Origin: Bryoerythrophyllum caledonicum
Lineage: Eukaryota > Streptophyta > Bryopsida > Pottiales > Pottiaceae
NCBI GenBank assembly: GCA_963971425.1
Contig: OZ020525.1
Coordinates: 17,428,187-17,492,186 of the forward strand
DNA length: 64,000 nt
Reading direction: 5' to 3'
Positions 12,001 to 24,934 of the stretch are shown here, piece by piece. The notes under the pieces were generated by a model that was given only the letters and a program-made list of their open reading frames with translations, searched no databases and had not been told where the DNA came from. Within the stretch, counting starts at the first letter, position 1. Every line of letters starts with the position of its first letter. The position numbers were made by a program, and so were the translations under genes.

Positions 12001-15000
12001 AGATGTGAACGTTGTTCGTTCTACGGATTTAGCTGCGAAGTTGGTGGTGCATGCGTTATGCGGCATTGCAACGAACGAGGTCTAGTCGGATCTCCAGAGA
12101 TTTCTATAATTCTGAGGTTATTTATATGCAATTTTTGGGATTTAGTTGCTTAGTTCAACGTATTTGGTTGGTTTCTGTGAGCAGGCTCCAGGGAAAGTCA
12201 CAAGTTGTTGAACAGGAATTAGCTAGATTAGGAGAACAAAGGGTGCAGACCTCGGAAGGGACGCGTGCAATTGCTCTAGAGCTATGTCGAGAGTTTGAGG
12301 ATACATTTTTGCAGCACATAAACACTGGGGAGGTATGCTAACACATGAACTAGTGCTGTCTGCTGTAGTTATGATATCATTTATTCTCTTTGGTTTAGTG
12401 AATTAAATCAGGCCGTGTTGGATCTTTTCTTGTGGACTTAAACTACTTATTAGTGTGTACTTTGCGAAGTCATTTTACCTTGTGTGATTATTGGCTACTT
12501 TGTTATTTATAAACTGTTATATTTAATGTCTTCATAGGGTCAAGGCTGGAAAGTGGTCTCAAGCTTTGAAGGTGTGTTACCAAAAAGAATCAAGAGTCTG
12601 CCTCTTGATCAGATGTTTGAGATCAGCAGCATTAAGAAGGTATTTAATCATACCTGGGCTTGATCTTTATAATGATTGTAAACCCCATTCTTTTACAATG
12701 TTGTTCCAAGACGTGTTTGTACTGTCCTAGATCTGTAAGGCTGTTTCTTTAACTCTTTACTGCTATTCTGTGCCACAGCTTGTTCTTGAAGCAGACGGTT
12801 ATCAACCCTACCTTCTCTCACCAGAGAAAGGTTTGAGAGCACTAGTAAGAAAGGCACTAGAGTTGGCAAAGGACCCATCAAAGGCCTGCGTGGATGAGGT
12901 GTGATTTTCTGTTACTACCTGTTGTTTGTTGGTGGTTAGCTCTTGTATGCAACTGTCAAGTTGTTGTCTGTTGTATAACTTTTTGTGGATGATGGTGCAG
13001 AAGAGTTAGAGGCTCGACTTGCATTGATTGTAAATGATGTAGTGTCGATTGTGGATTTTTTACTGACAACAAAGTTGCATGATCAGGTTCATCGTATTCT
13101 GGTTGATATAGTATCTGCTGCTGCAAACGGGACTTCGGGATTGGCAAGATATCCGCCCCTTAAGAGAGAGGTATGATTTATAGCATCAGCTTCATTTTGG
13201 TGTATGGTGTGCCTCTAGTAGTTGGACGATATGGATCAGTAATGTGTTCATTTTAGTGCCGGGGCTACCATATTCACTGGTCTTTTGGTGTCATGCTTTT
13301 GCAGATTGTTGCGATTGCAAGTTCTGCCCTCGATGAGTACAGAGTTGAGGCAAAAAAAATGGTTGTTGCTCTTGTTGACATGGAGCGTGCGTTTATCCCA
13401 CCTCAGCACTTCATCAGACTAGTTCAGCGCAGGTGCAAATCTACATGTTTTGTACCTTATATTAACCAAAACATCAGTATAGATAGTAAACTGTTCTGAT
13501 TTGCTGGTAAGGAGCCGACGATGTTCTGCGATGAAGCCCAAAATGTCATGCTTTTTATCTTTTCTGAACTGTTTTTGCGCAAACAGGATGGACAGATTAC
13601 GAAGAGAAGACGATGGGAAGGGGCGGCAGGTTAAGAAGGGTCAAGAGGCGGAGCAGTCACTTTTGAGCAAGGTGCACTTGAATTTTCTGAACTCCAAGAT
13701 ATACACTTTTTTTGCATCTGTGCTTAATCCCAGATCAGGTACTGTAGTCAGTTTAAAATTGAATCCTGTATTAGTGGTTCTCTAGTTGGGATTATTATTC
13801 TCGGTAGAGGATTGTCAAGCATCTTCTAAATTCACTTTTCAAAATATTTCTACCTGACCATTTCAAGATACTATCTTAGCTTTCCAATATACTATAGTGG
13901 TTGACTTTGCACTATTCCAGGGAGTCACCTATGCAATTAGTTAGCAGTTTTTTCTGCGTATTCTCTCTCGTGTTATGATGAACTAAATCTTTAAGAGGTT
14001 GGACTTTCAGGCAACAGCTATCACATCAAATGTTGGAGGGAAGTTGAAGGATATGAAAGCGCAACCTGAAGAGGTGAAGAAAGAAGGCACGGATGCACCA
14101 TCCAGTCTGCAGATTGTGGGTGATAATGCCGCAGGTATATCTTCGTTACATTTGATTTCGTGTACATAAGTATAATCCTTGACTGTTTTAGGGCGGTGAA
14201 CATGTATAACTCTTATTTGCAAATTTAACTTTTGTTTGGTTTCAGCATTTTGCTGCGATCCATTTAAAAGCAAGGTTGATTTCTCTCTGCAGGTTATCTG
14301 TTAAAACTAAGTGATAAGAACGACTGGGCTAAGCGCTGGTTTGTTCTAAATGAAAAGACATGCAAGGTACAGTTCTGTGACATTCTCAGACTGCTATTTT
14401 GGGTTATTCTGTTCATTTGTTAGGTTTAAAACATCCTGTTATGATCGATCTTGTTGTGCTTTGGTTCCATGTAGTTATACTGAATGTTTGCATCTCCGTT
14501 GCAGCTTGCATACACCAAAAAGCCTGAAGAAAGAAATTTTCGAGGAGTGATTAACTTGGAAGAATGTATTCTTGAGGATGGTCCCGAGAACAAGGAAAAC
14601 GGGGCAGATGATCCGAAGGGAGCCAAGCCTGCTAAGAAGGCCAATGGGACAGCTGAGAAAGAGGATCCAACTGCCAGTTTGATCTTCAGAGTAAGTCACA
14701 AGGTGGCTTACAAGACGGTTTTGAAAGGTATCGTTTCTGACTTTGAGTATCCAGTTCCTGAAACTTTGTGAAGAGACCACCGTCAGATCAGTCAGCATTT
14801 TTCTCTGATTTGTATCGGGTGTCATTTTTGAAGGTGCTATTCAAGTGCAGTAGATCCTGTGGCCTCAAATTTTACCCATCGAAACAGTGGATATGTCTTG
14901 TGAAACTGTTTGAGATGTGCCATTGCTTTTTTGAGCTTGTATGGTCTCCATTGCGCTTGTGTTACAGCGCTGCAAGCAGAGCATTTCTGATAGTTACGTG

Positions 15001-16667
15001 TTGCATTGGCAGCAAGTCATTCTCTTGTAGTGAAAGCAGAGAACATTGCTGAAAAGCTAGATTGGATGTCAAGGATAAGGGCCTGTATTGAGGCGAAGGG
15101 AGGTTCTGGGGAAGATTCGGTAAGATCTTCGAAGGATTCCTTCACTTCTTCAAAGGACAGTGACAGCAGCGTCATAGCACGTTCTACGGTTGATGGACCT
15201 GCGGTGAGTTGACTGAACCTGAGCCGCCTTTCGTTGAAGGCACGTCCATTTTCTTGCATGCTTTGGTTGCTGTTAGGCACGCTAATCATGGACTGTTCTT
15301 CCAAATTTCAGGATTCAACGGTTTTGAGGAAACCTGTGGATCCAGAGGAGGATTTGAGGCTTATGGCCCAAGAGGTTCGAGATTACGTAGAGGCTGTGCT
15401 GAACAGTTTGTCTGCAAACGTTCCCAAGGTAAGTTTTATGGGTTTATGTAATGGTGCATTGAGAGGTGTTTTTGTATTTTAAGTATATTTGGTTTGTTAC
15501 AACACTGGCTCAATCTCTTCTAGGTGTGGTCGATTTGCTTACAGTTTCTATCTATTTCAGCTGTCGGCAGTTTAGGATTTAGGCAATCGCAGGTGCTGTC
15601 GAATCTTTGGTGAGACTATTATCAGGTGTTCATGTAAAGAGTTTAACACCTCAATTCACTTTCCAGGCCGTTGTTCTTTGTCAAGTGGAGCGGGCCAAGG
15701 AAGCCATGCTGAACCAGCTTTACAGTTCCATCAGGTGCATACGATTTTGTTTTTGTGAACTATTATCATCTTCGTTCATACAATTCTTTTGAACATTTTT
15801 GATCGCTAACTACTGCAAAAGGATTAACATTAGTTGCCTTGCTTTTGGCAGTGCTCATGCCACGGGAAGAATCGAAGAGCTGTTACAAGAGGATCAAGAG
15901 GTCAAGAGCCGACGTGAGAAATGTCAGAAACAAGCAGCAGCGTTATCCAAATTGACGAAGCAGCTCAGTTTGCAGGAAGCGCGCTCAGCGGCGGCCGCGT
16001 CCAGTTTTGGGGACTCCTGTAAGTTCCGAAACGAATCTCTTGCTTGGTGTTCTGGTGTTTTTCCAGGTATAGAGTTATTTGTTAAGTGACCTAAAGTTTT
16101 AATAAGATGTCCTCTTTATAATACTCTTTCGCCATTTTTAATTGTTGACTAGATCAATAGAAGAGCTTGGTAGTCTCTAAATTCAGGTCGAAGTAGTTCC
16201 AGCCCTTGTTGATAGTGACAAACAAGTTCGCATGAGATACCCCGATGAACATTCGCCGCGTTTCTCTCCTTTGCGCTGCTTTCAAATTAATTGAGAACAA
16301 TTTGGAGCTGATTCTCATTAAAATTAGAGGATATCATATTGAAACTTCGGGGGACTTCACATTGCTCCATGCCGAAACTTCATTTGTAACTCACATTGTT
16401 TTTCTGCTTCTGTTTGCAGCGGATCCCAAACCTGGAGGTGGCATCCCTGAAGCAGAGGACTGGCGCGTCGCCTTTGAGGAAGCAGGTTCCCGGTCCGCCT
16501 ACCCGAGTTCGCCCTCGCGGTCGTCTCGAGACGCGAGGGCTCCTTCTCCTTCGCTGAGTGGGCGATCCCGCAATGGCGATGACGAAAATGGTGATGTAGG
16601 TGGCAGTCGCCGAACACCGGTACGGCGAGCCCCTCCTCCCCCTCCTGGCTCCACGAATAGATACTAG
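9096..16667 (+). CDS. DRP2: Dynamin-related protein 2 (PH-domain dynamin)
   Basis: Large GTPase of the plant DRP2 class, which acts in clathrin-mediated endocytosis and trans-Golgi traffic. I read 21 exons: 9096-9260, 10304-10354, 10553-10673, 10820-10915, 11216-11274, 11365-11482, 11636-11969, 12185-12332, 12538-12639, 12779-12898, 13087-13170, 13305-13432, 13587-13671, 14011-14134, 14293-14366, 14505-14727, 15013-15203, 15312-15428, 15667-15734, 15852-16018 and 16420-16667. All phases agree and give 940 residues, close to the ~915 of the family. The P-loop GSVSAGKS is at 53-60, DLPG at 152-155 and SKVD at 212-215. A PH domain spans about 579-707 ([11 protein letters not shown]), the GTPase effector domain about 742-855, and the tail ends in [10 protein letters not shown]. 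The first intron is 1,043 bp. Most donors are GT-AG consensus; the donor after exon 6 is GTCCGT. Confidence 0.95.
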
Positions 16668-18529
16668 AAGGTAACTCCTGCTTAGAAGAGTATATTTTAC
16701 CTGGCGTCGTCGTTCTTTGTGCAGATTGATAGGCTCCTTCCTCCCGTATTAGTTGTTTCCAAGTGAAAGTTTCACTATTTTACACATCGATTTGAAAGCA
16801 TCATAAGTGCATATACACTCGTGCGCTTCTCATGTCTTCAGCACTTGGCTGGACCATTTCATGCTATATGAGATTAGAAAACGTGATTGGTGGTAATTTT
16901 GGTGCTGTTTTTGTTTCTTCCACCGTAATGTATTATCAATTTGGCTACACAGTGTGTGCGCGTGTGTTTGTGCGTGTCCGTGCTGGTTCTAAGTTAGCCA
17001 GTTTAGGTGCCTTAAAATCGAATAATAATTCATGCTTTTGTAAGAATATTGCTCTAAACTGTAGCTACCAACGTGTGCCGGTAACATACCCTCTTCCGTA
17101 GCAGATGCGCATAAAACCTGTGGCAGATTCGCTTTCCAACCTCATAAAGCGACATGCTCTCACGAATCCAACACCTGGGCAGAGTTTTCAGACCTCAAAT
17201 TTAGTGCATGAGCTGTCTATCACTCAGGCCCTGCCGAGACCCAGAATCCTCCTGGCATTGACCATATTAAATTTGGAACAGAAGTCAGACTATGTCCAAT
17301 GAACAGTGCCCACACTCAAACACCACAACTCATAATTCTCTTGACTTTGTCGTCCCTCGAAAGCTCAAACTCAGTCCGCACCAACTCTCATCCATCCACT
17401 TGGACCCAATCATTCAGGCAGTTGCATCCCAGAACCGTCGCTTCCTGCTGCCAGTCTTGACATTTCGTAGATGGAACACCGCAACGGTTTTCCGTCAGTG
17501 TCGAAAAAGCGGGCAGGATCCTAAGATTTTACGAGTTAGAAAGATGGACGTCTTCACGCTTCATCCACCGTCCAAGGATGAAAAGATCCATACGCTTCAT
17601 CGTCGTCCTTGTTACGCGTGAAGCGCTGAGGAAGGAGGAACCTGGGAGGAAGAAGTGGCGAGACGGTCGGACGAGGTGTGGAGTGCATGTCTTGATTGCG
17701 CTCTCAGAGGACGTCTCTCGCGGCTGTGTTGCGGTTACTCTTTCTTCTCCGCTCAGAGAGCTTCTTTTGGAACCAATTGGCAGTGAAAACCGTCAGGTGT
17801 GCGCTGCTGAACTCGATATTCTTGATAGTCGCGAGCGCGCCGTTGCGTGAGTGATTGTGAAGGATTTTTGGTTTCGGTTCTTGGATTTCATGCGGTTTTA
17901 CGGAGTTTCGCGCAGTTTTCTGGTGAAACTAGGTCTGACGTTTGTGGAGATTTTTCGTTTCGGGAGCTGGTGAGGTTGATACGGCGAGTGTTGGATTGCA
18001 ATTGAGGAGAGTGAGGGGAAGAGAGCGGCAATTTTGTTAGAGAATTGTTTTGCGTTCGTCTTTGTCCAATTTGCGGGACATCTGTTGTTACGTTGTTTGC
18101 GGCGTCGTTGTATCGCGGTTTTCGTGGACTGTCAGATTTTTGGAGAACAATCCGGGCTCTGCATATTGCCGGGAGAACGAATTTTGGTGCTGCTGTTTTA
18201 GTAGGTCTAATTTTGGTTTTAATGAGACGAATTTGGACTGGCGTGTGAAATGTCGTTTGTCTGAACGGATGATAGAATTAGACTGGCCGCTGTTGCGGAT
18301 GCGGTTGCATATTCGGTTAATTGTTGCTGACTGTCGTCGCGTTGATTGGCTGTGTCGTTCCCGGATTTGTTGATCTTGGGAAGTGCTTTTTGGGGTTGTG
18401 AATCTAAATTCTACCTTTGGTTTCGATGTACAGATTTCTGGAGAATTTATAACGCGAGACGAGGAGTGCTACGCGCGTTGCGTTGACGGCGTCGAGTTTT
18501 GATTTTGGAGCTGGCTGAAAGGATTCGAG
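16668..18529. other. Intergenic region between the two dynamin genes
   Basis: This stretch holds the DRP2 3' UTR and the DRP1 promoter and leader. Several short open frames are present, but none resembles a conserved protein or has supporting splice sites. The region from about 17,600 onward becomes more GC-rich, as expected near a transcription start. No second gene is seen. Confidence 0.6.
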
Positions 18530-21500
18530 ATGGATAATAGCTTGATTGGTCTGGTGAACCGTATTCAAAGAGTTTGTACGGCTCTTGGAGATTACGGTGG
18601 CGGAGATGCAGTCGCCAGTCTTTGGGAGTCTCTGCCATCGGTGGCGGTGGTGGGAGGCCAGGTGTGTAGCCACTCTTTCCCTCAGCGTGTGTTGATTTTT
18701 GCCTTTTACCTCCATGGTCACATCCTGCATGTTGTAGAGCTGGATCCAGTCTTTGATGATTAGGTCATCTGACAGGATTTTTAAATTTAGAAGTCGCTCT
18801 CGAAGGGGAAGTTCTTTGTAGTTATCGTCCTTCGAATTTCCTTGATAAGTTGTAGCGAAGATCTGGAATCGTAACGATATATAGAGTTGTGATAGTGGAC
18901 GTGGTGTATAATGTGATAGGCTTAACATCGTAGAGATGAGTTTCGCCGTTCTTGTGTTTCTGAGGGCCAATTATCACGAAGGGTGTAGCATTGCAGTTTA
19001 TATTTTAAAAAAATTGGAGTTGGACGAGTGAAGTCTATTGCAAAGAGTACTATTTCCATTATGGTCATATAATTTGGTCATTGTGCAACTGATTTGAATA
19101 ATGCTTTTTGAATAATGATTCTAACACGTTGCGGATTTGTTGGCGTAGGAATGTTGCGCTAAATGATTTGTGTGCTGTGCAGAGTTCTGGAAAGTCGTCG
19201 GTGCTCGAGAGTATTGTTGGTCGTGACTTCCTTCCCCGTGGTTCAGGTGGGTCACTCCAAACCTTTTGGACATCAGCGATACTGGAATTTGTCTTCACTT
19301 AGCAGTGAGAAGCACCTGGTGCTCTCTTTTTCTTTTGGTTTCGTGAAAATTTGTGACCAGGAGAGATATATCTCCATCTCTACTCTGGTCATGCGAGGTG
19401 CAAAACAATCGAATTGCTTAGAGCTTCCTGAATTCCCCTTTCACCTGACTTGGAGTGCCAAGAAATAGTGACCATTTTGAATTGCTGGATGCCAGGTATT
19501 GTGACACGGCGGCCGCTTGTCCTGCAACTGCACAAGACCGATGATAAGTATGAGTACGCGGAGTTTCTTCACATGCCTAGGAAGCGGTTCACCGATTTTG
19601 GTAACCACCCAGTCCTGAATTCCCTTCTCGCTGAGTGTGGTTGAACTCTTTCTAATGTGAAGCAAGTTGTATGTGGGGTGCGGAATCAACGGCTGGGATC
19701 TGCGCTGTGGTACTTATGCAAGTACCGACTGGTGGTTGTAATGTTGTTTTGCAGCTGCTGTTAGGAAGGAGATTTCAGACGAGACTGATCGGATGACAGG
19801 GCGGTCGAAGCAGATATCTCCTGTGCCAATTCATCTTAGTGTCTATTCCCCGAATGGTGAGCAATCTTGTGCGAGGATGAACGAAGTTTTGTGCATTAAT
19901 AGAATAAGATTCCACCTTCATTCGAGTTAGGGTACCGTTTGGTACTAGAGGTTTGAATCTATGCTTAGTCACGTCGGCGTATTCTGTGCTGTGCTTCAAT
20001 CTTGACGTCGTTGAATGAATACTGACATAGTATTGTTGTTGCAGTGGTTAATCTGACCCTTATTGATTTGCCGGGTTTGACGAAAATCGCAATTGGTGAG
20101 TTCGTTCATGCCGACAGTGAATTTGTTTCGGCACCTTTAGATTTTGGTTATGTGAATTGTAAATTGTAAATCGTGGATGACGATGCATGTAGACGAACAA
20201 TAACATTGTTTTTGAAGAGTGGTTTTGGATACAGCACCTTTCTCTGGTCATCTGATGATGTTTTATGCAATTTTCAGATGGTCAGTCCGAGAACATAGTT
20301 GCTGATATCGAGGACATGGTTCGATCTTACATTGAAAAGGTACAATTGTAGCTGCGTGAGGGCTCTGACTAATAGCATCGTTAGCGAAAAGAACTGTGCA
20401 TGCTTGTATATATTCTTGTGTTCTGTATGATCTTTTGTAGTTTTGGAGCCTGATGGAGCTCGTTGTTTCCTTAATTTAGATGGTGTCGTAACTAGTTCAT
20501 GTGGTGTTTCTGCAGCCAAATTGTATCATCCTTGCTGTATCTCCAGCCAATCAAGATATTGCAACTTCAGATGCTATTAAGGTGGCAAGAGAAGTAGACC
20601 CACAAGGTAAACTTCGATCCGACACCATTACGTTTTTGTTTTTTCATGTCTACAATCATATACGGCTTAGATATATGAATCCTGACAATGGCAGGAGCAT
20701 GATGCTTATTGTTTTTTGCGTAGTGCCTAGGGGTATGCCCTTTCTCAGTTTGGCATTTCATTATTGGTTTTTTGGGCACTATTCGTCTTCCATCTCTGGT
20801 ATTCAGTGCACAATTCTGTTGTTGTGCAGGTGAGCGAACTTTTGGTGTGCTTACCAAGCTGGATCTGATGGACAAGGGCACAAATGCTCTTGAGGTAAGT
20901 ACATGTTCTGATTTGGATAGTTGTGTTTCACAAATTTTGGAGAGTGTTTGAGGACCTTTGGGATGCATGTAAGAGGAATTGGTACTTGGCAGGCGTTGTG
21001 AAAACGTTTCAAATGGCTATTTTCAACTTTCGGACCATTGGATCAGTGTCATTTATGTGATGGTTCAAATTTTCAATCGGGTGGATCGATCATCTTAGAT
21101 TCGAACCGAAAGAAGATGAACTGAGATATACTTGAGTATAATCCAGAGTCTGCGATCCGCCAACTTTGGATAAAAGTATAATGAGTACTTCTTACATCGC
21201 CCGGGATAAATTGAAAATGCATGAAACTCGTATTTATGAAGAGGCGCTATTTGCAGCCAATAAGCGTGCTCTTTTGCTGGTCATCCAGGTTTTAGAAGGA
21301 CGGTCGTACAGATTGGTGCAGCCATGGGTTGGAGTCGTGAATCGTTCTCAGCAGGACATCAACAAAAATGTGGATATGATTGCTGCAAGGCGCAGGGAGC
21401 GGGATTATTTCCAGACGAGTCAGGATTACGGCCATCTTCAAAGCAAGATGGGTTCAGAGTATCTTGGCCGGGTTCTTTCCAAGGTACAAGTCTAATAAGT

Positions 21501-23765
21501 CGATGAGTGAATTGCTACATCGCCGCGAATGATATTAGTCTGTTATGGCGTGTTTAGTGTGGTAGAGAATCGAGATTGTTGAGGTGGTCAGTGTACGTGC
21601 AATTTCTTCTGTTTCGTGATGATACGCGGCAGGATTATGACATGTTGCCTCTGTATGCTGACTTCGAGCTTCTGATGTTGATAATGTATTGGGCTGCAGC
21701 ACTTGGAAGCCGTGATCCGATCACGGATTCCTAGTATAGCAGCGATGATAAACAAGACGATTGATGATATTGAGGCCGAGTTGAACCAGATTGGAAGGCC
21801 TTTGGCAAATGACGCTGGGGTAAGTTGTAACTACGCTCAGGAAGGGCTTTATCGAGTTTATATAGTAAGAGTTGAATTATGGTTCAGTAGTGCCTTGTGG
21901 GAAGCCTGAGAAGTTATTCGTCTTTCCTCTTTACACGAGGTTGACTTTTCACTTTGCCAATGTTGTGGACTTACAGCAGTGTTGATGATTTATTTCAGGC
22001 CCAACTGTACTCTATTCTGGAGCTTTGCAGGGCGTTCGATCACATCTTTAAGGAGCACTTAGATGGATCGTAAGTTTTTCAAGAGTTTGAATGTTTTCAT
22101 GGTTCATTGGAAGGCTGCACAGAAAGTTGCTGGAGTTACTTTCTTACAGACTCATATCGTTCATGGTTACGTGCATGTTGACTTGATAAGCCATTGATAT
22201 CTCTGCAGACGACCCGGTGGAGAGAAGATTTATAATATATACGATAATCAGTTGCCGGCTGCAATGAAAAAGTTACCTTTCGACAGGCACCTTTCAATGC
22301 AGAATGTTCGAAAGATTGTGTCAGAAGCCGATGGATATCAGCCACATCTGATTGCACCTGAACAAGGCTATAGGCGGCTAATCGAGAGTTCCCTTATTTA
22401 CTTTCGAGGACCAGCTGAAGCTGTCGTTGATCAGGTGAGTTGATGCAATTGTGGCTAATGCATGGTCTGGCGCTTTCAGGGCTCGCAAGCGGTTCTCTTT
22501 GTTCTACGTGGTTTAGATGCGGTGGCTGTCCAAAACGGTGGTTGTGCAAATTTTGAAATATTCAGGTGCTGAAGTGTTATGTGTTGATTGTGCAGACGCA
22601 TTTTATTTTGAGAGATCTTGTACGGAGATCGATTGGCGAGTGCCAAGTAAGTCGCAATCGAATTGTTATTGTACTGGTTGTGATTATGGTCTACATATGA
22701 GAGGCGTTTGTTAATCATGTGTACAGCGTGTGTCTCGTGTTTCTCTGAAATGATCTGAAGATACAGAAATGCTAACAAGTCTGGCAGAATGCTCTGGAGG
22801 ATATATATGTAATGGATTCCAAGTCCAGACATTGACTTGTTCATTGTCAATTGCTATCTGGTTGTTAATGTATGTATTTGTTCTATGCCAGGAATTGAAA
22901 CGGTTCCCAAGCCTTCAAGCAGAGCTTGGACATGCAGCAATTGAGTCTCTGGAGAGGATGAGAGAGGATAGCAAGAAGACTGCTCTGAGGTTAGTGGACA
23001 TGGAGGCCAGCTATTTGACGGTGGACTTCTTCCGGAAGCTCCCTCAAGAGATAGAGAAGGGAGGAAACCCATCTGCGTCAACAACGGATCGTTATACTGA
23101 TGGTCACTTACGACGAATTGGTGAGTTCAGTGACGTGCGTTTGAACTGGGAGTATTATTGGTTCTTGCTTCGTGCAGAAATCTTTTTCTGGTTATTCGCG
23201 TGTCATTATGCGTTCAGGGTGGACTTGAGGTTATTTTATGGTGGTTTCTATATGATTGTGGTCTCATGCTATGCTGATGGTGTTTTGCAGGTTCAAATGT
23301 GTCAGCCTATATTAGCATGGTGGGCGATACGCTGCGAACCACACTACCTAAAGCTGCTGTGCACTGTCAAGTTCGAGAAGCAAAGCGTTCCCTGTTGGAC
23401 CATTTCTACACTCAGATCGGCAAGCGAGAGGTATGCATGATTTTTATGATATGATGACGTTGCTCAACATGTTTTTGGTCACTAGACGAGGAAATGGAGG
23501 TTACAAGTGGTACGACAAAATCATTTTAATCAAATGCTGAAGGTTTGGTGCCGTAAACTGTTTTCTCTGCCTTGGTGAATTGTGATAAATGTGCTGAGTG
23601 TTTGTAATGCTGGACCGTGGGGTTGCAATTTTACAGGGGAAACAACTGTCGCAGATGTTAGACGAGGACCCGGCTTTGATGGAACGTAGAGTGCAGCTAT
23701 TCAAGAGGCTGGAGCTTTTCAAACAAGCTCGGGATGAGATCGACGCAGTGGCCTGGGCCAAGTAA
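18530..23765 (+). CDS. DRP1: Dynamin-related protein 1
   Basis: Plant-specific dynamin class without a PH domain, required at the cell plate and in endocytosis. I read 16 exons: 18530-18661, 19183-19246, 19496-19600, 19755-19856, 20045-20095, 20278-20339, 20516-20606, 20830-20894, 21289-21483, 21700-21819, 21999-22069, 22209-22434, 22596-22646, 22892-23120, 23291-23430 and 23637-23765. Phases agree throughout and give 610 residues, the same length as Arabidopsis DRP1A. The P-loop GGQSSGKS is at 42-49, DLPG at 142-145 and TKLD at 211-214. The middle domain follows, and the effector domain ends in EIDAVAWAK. No PH or proline-rich region is present. The gene lies head-to-tail 1.86 kb behind DRP2. 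I see no break, and it looks fully functional. Confidence 0.96.
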
Positions 23766-24491
23766 AATCTGAACCTAGATAGCGTAGTGATGAATATGTT
23801 GGCTTGTGAGAGACGGCGCATTGCACCATTTTTAGAGGAAGTAAGGCACAGACGTGTGCAGCTTGCAGAGTATATAATATGGTGAAATGGGTCGGAATAT
23901 AGCAAAGTCTTTTTGGTCGTGGTTATTCGACCAGGCATATAGTTTGTGAAGTAGTAGTCAAGTAGGTAGCGATTTACTCTCTTGGAGGATGCGGGTTATG
24001 CTGCCATTCTTCCAATTTCATTGACCATTTTTCCGAGTGATATTGAAGGATGTTGTTCTAAGAGCTGAGCAGTGACGCGTCATTGGGTTCAGTTGATGTA
24101 TACTGTAAGGAACCATTTATTCTATTCAAGGCTGTATGATGATTTGTCAGTGCACAAGGATCTGCACATTGGGAAGTCTGGATGGTTGTGCACTGGATGT
24201 GTGTTTAGATTATTTTTTCTCATCATCATTCGGTCTGAATATTAGGTTTTAGTGATCCCGTAGAGGGTTTGTTAGGCCTTTTAGGCTTCGTCCTGTTATG
24301 TGATGAACTACAGGATTTGCACTATCTGCATAGAATAGTGACAACTCGTCAAAGATTGCCTTCATTTGGATCTGCGCGAAGCATGAAGTCACGAAACCTA
24401 GCATCAAATGTGCAGTTTTTATTCCTAATTTCATGCAGAGTGAGAATGTTTCTAATCAAAGTTAGTCACTAACGATGATGCTCTTTGTGTC
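23766..24491. other. DRP1 3' flank
   Basis: AT-rich sequence following the DRP1 stop codon, probably 3' UTR and intergenic DNA. No convincing open frame or repeat is seen on either strand. Confidence 0.5.
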
Positions 24492-24662
24492 AGCTCAAGG
24501 GGCAGACAACGGCGCTCATACTCATCTGTGGTTGTTTCGAGTGGCCCTGCTGAGGTTGTTCCAAGTCGTAACCCTGTCGTTTCAAGTGATCTTCTTGCAG
24601 TGGCTGAAGATGTGTGCGGATTGTACACTATGATTTCCTCTGCTTCCATCGCTCCAGAGTGA
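24492..24662 (+). other. Coding-like segment, possible terminal exon
   Basis: A 56-codon frame runs without stops from AGC at 24492 to TGA at 24660-24662, preceded by a TTTGTGTCAG splice-acceptor-like run. The peptide is Ser/Val-rich, with VVPSRNPVVSSDLLAVAEDV in its middle. It lies between the convergent DRP1 and Trm1-like genes. It might be an alternative last exon or a relic exon of another gene. I recognise no family and have no evidence that it is spliced to DRP1. Confidence 0.2.
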
Positions 24663-24934
24663 TATACTTTGAGGTAACTTCGAAAACGATTTGAGTTTCA
24701 GGACCTTTTCCAATTACGATAACTATCACACTTGGGACATATTAGCGATCTTGACAAAAAATTAAGATGATCTCAAGACGCAGCATGTCATCAAATTAAG
24801 TACACCTAATAATTAAGACCTTCCAGAATCAATGATTTGCGAAATCCTTGTAATGAGAATCATATTCAAGTCATAGCTTTAAATACATCCGAGATAATTT
24901 CTACAGCTTCATCATCTACGCGTTGTTGAAATGG

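Noticed and set aside
12985..13086. Extra in-frame sequence before DRP2 exon 11
   Set aside because: The frame is open but no acceptor gives the right phase, retention of intron 10 meets a TGA at once, and the family joins DE-VHR directly at 13087.
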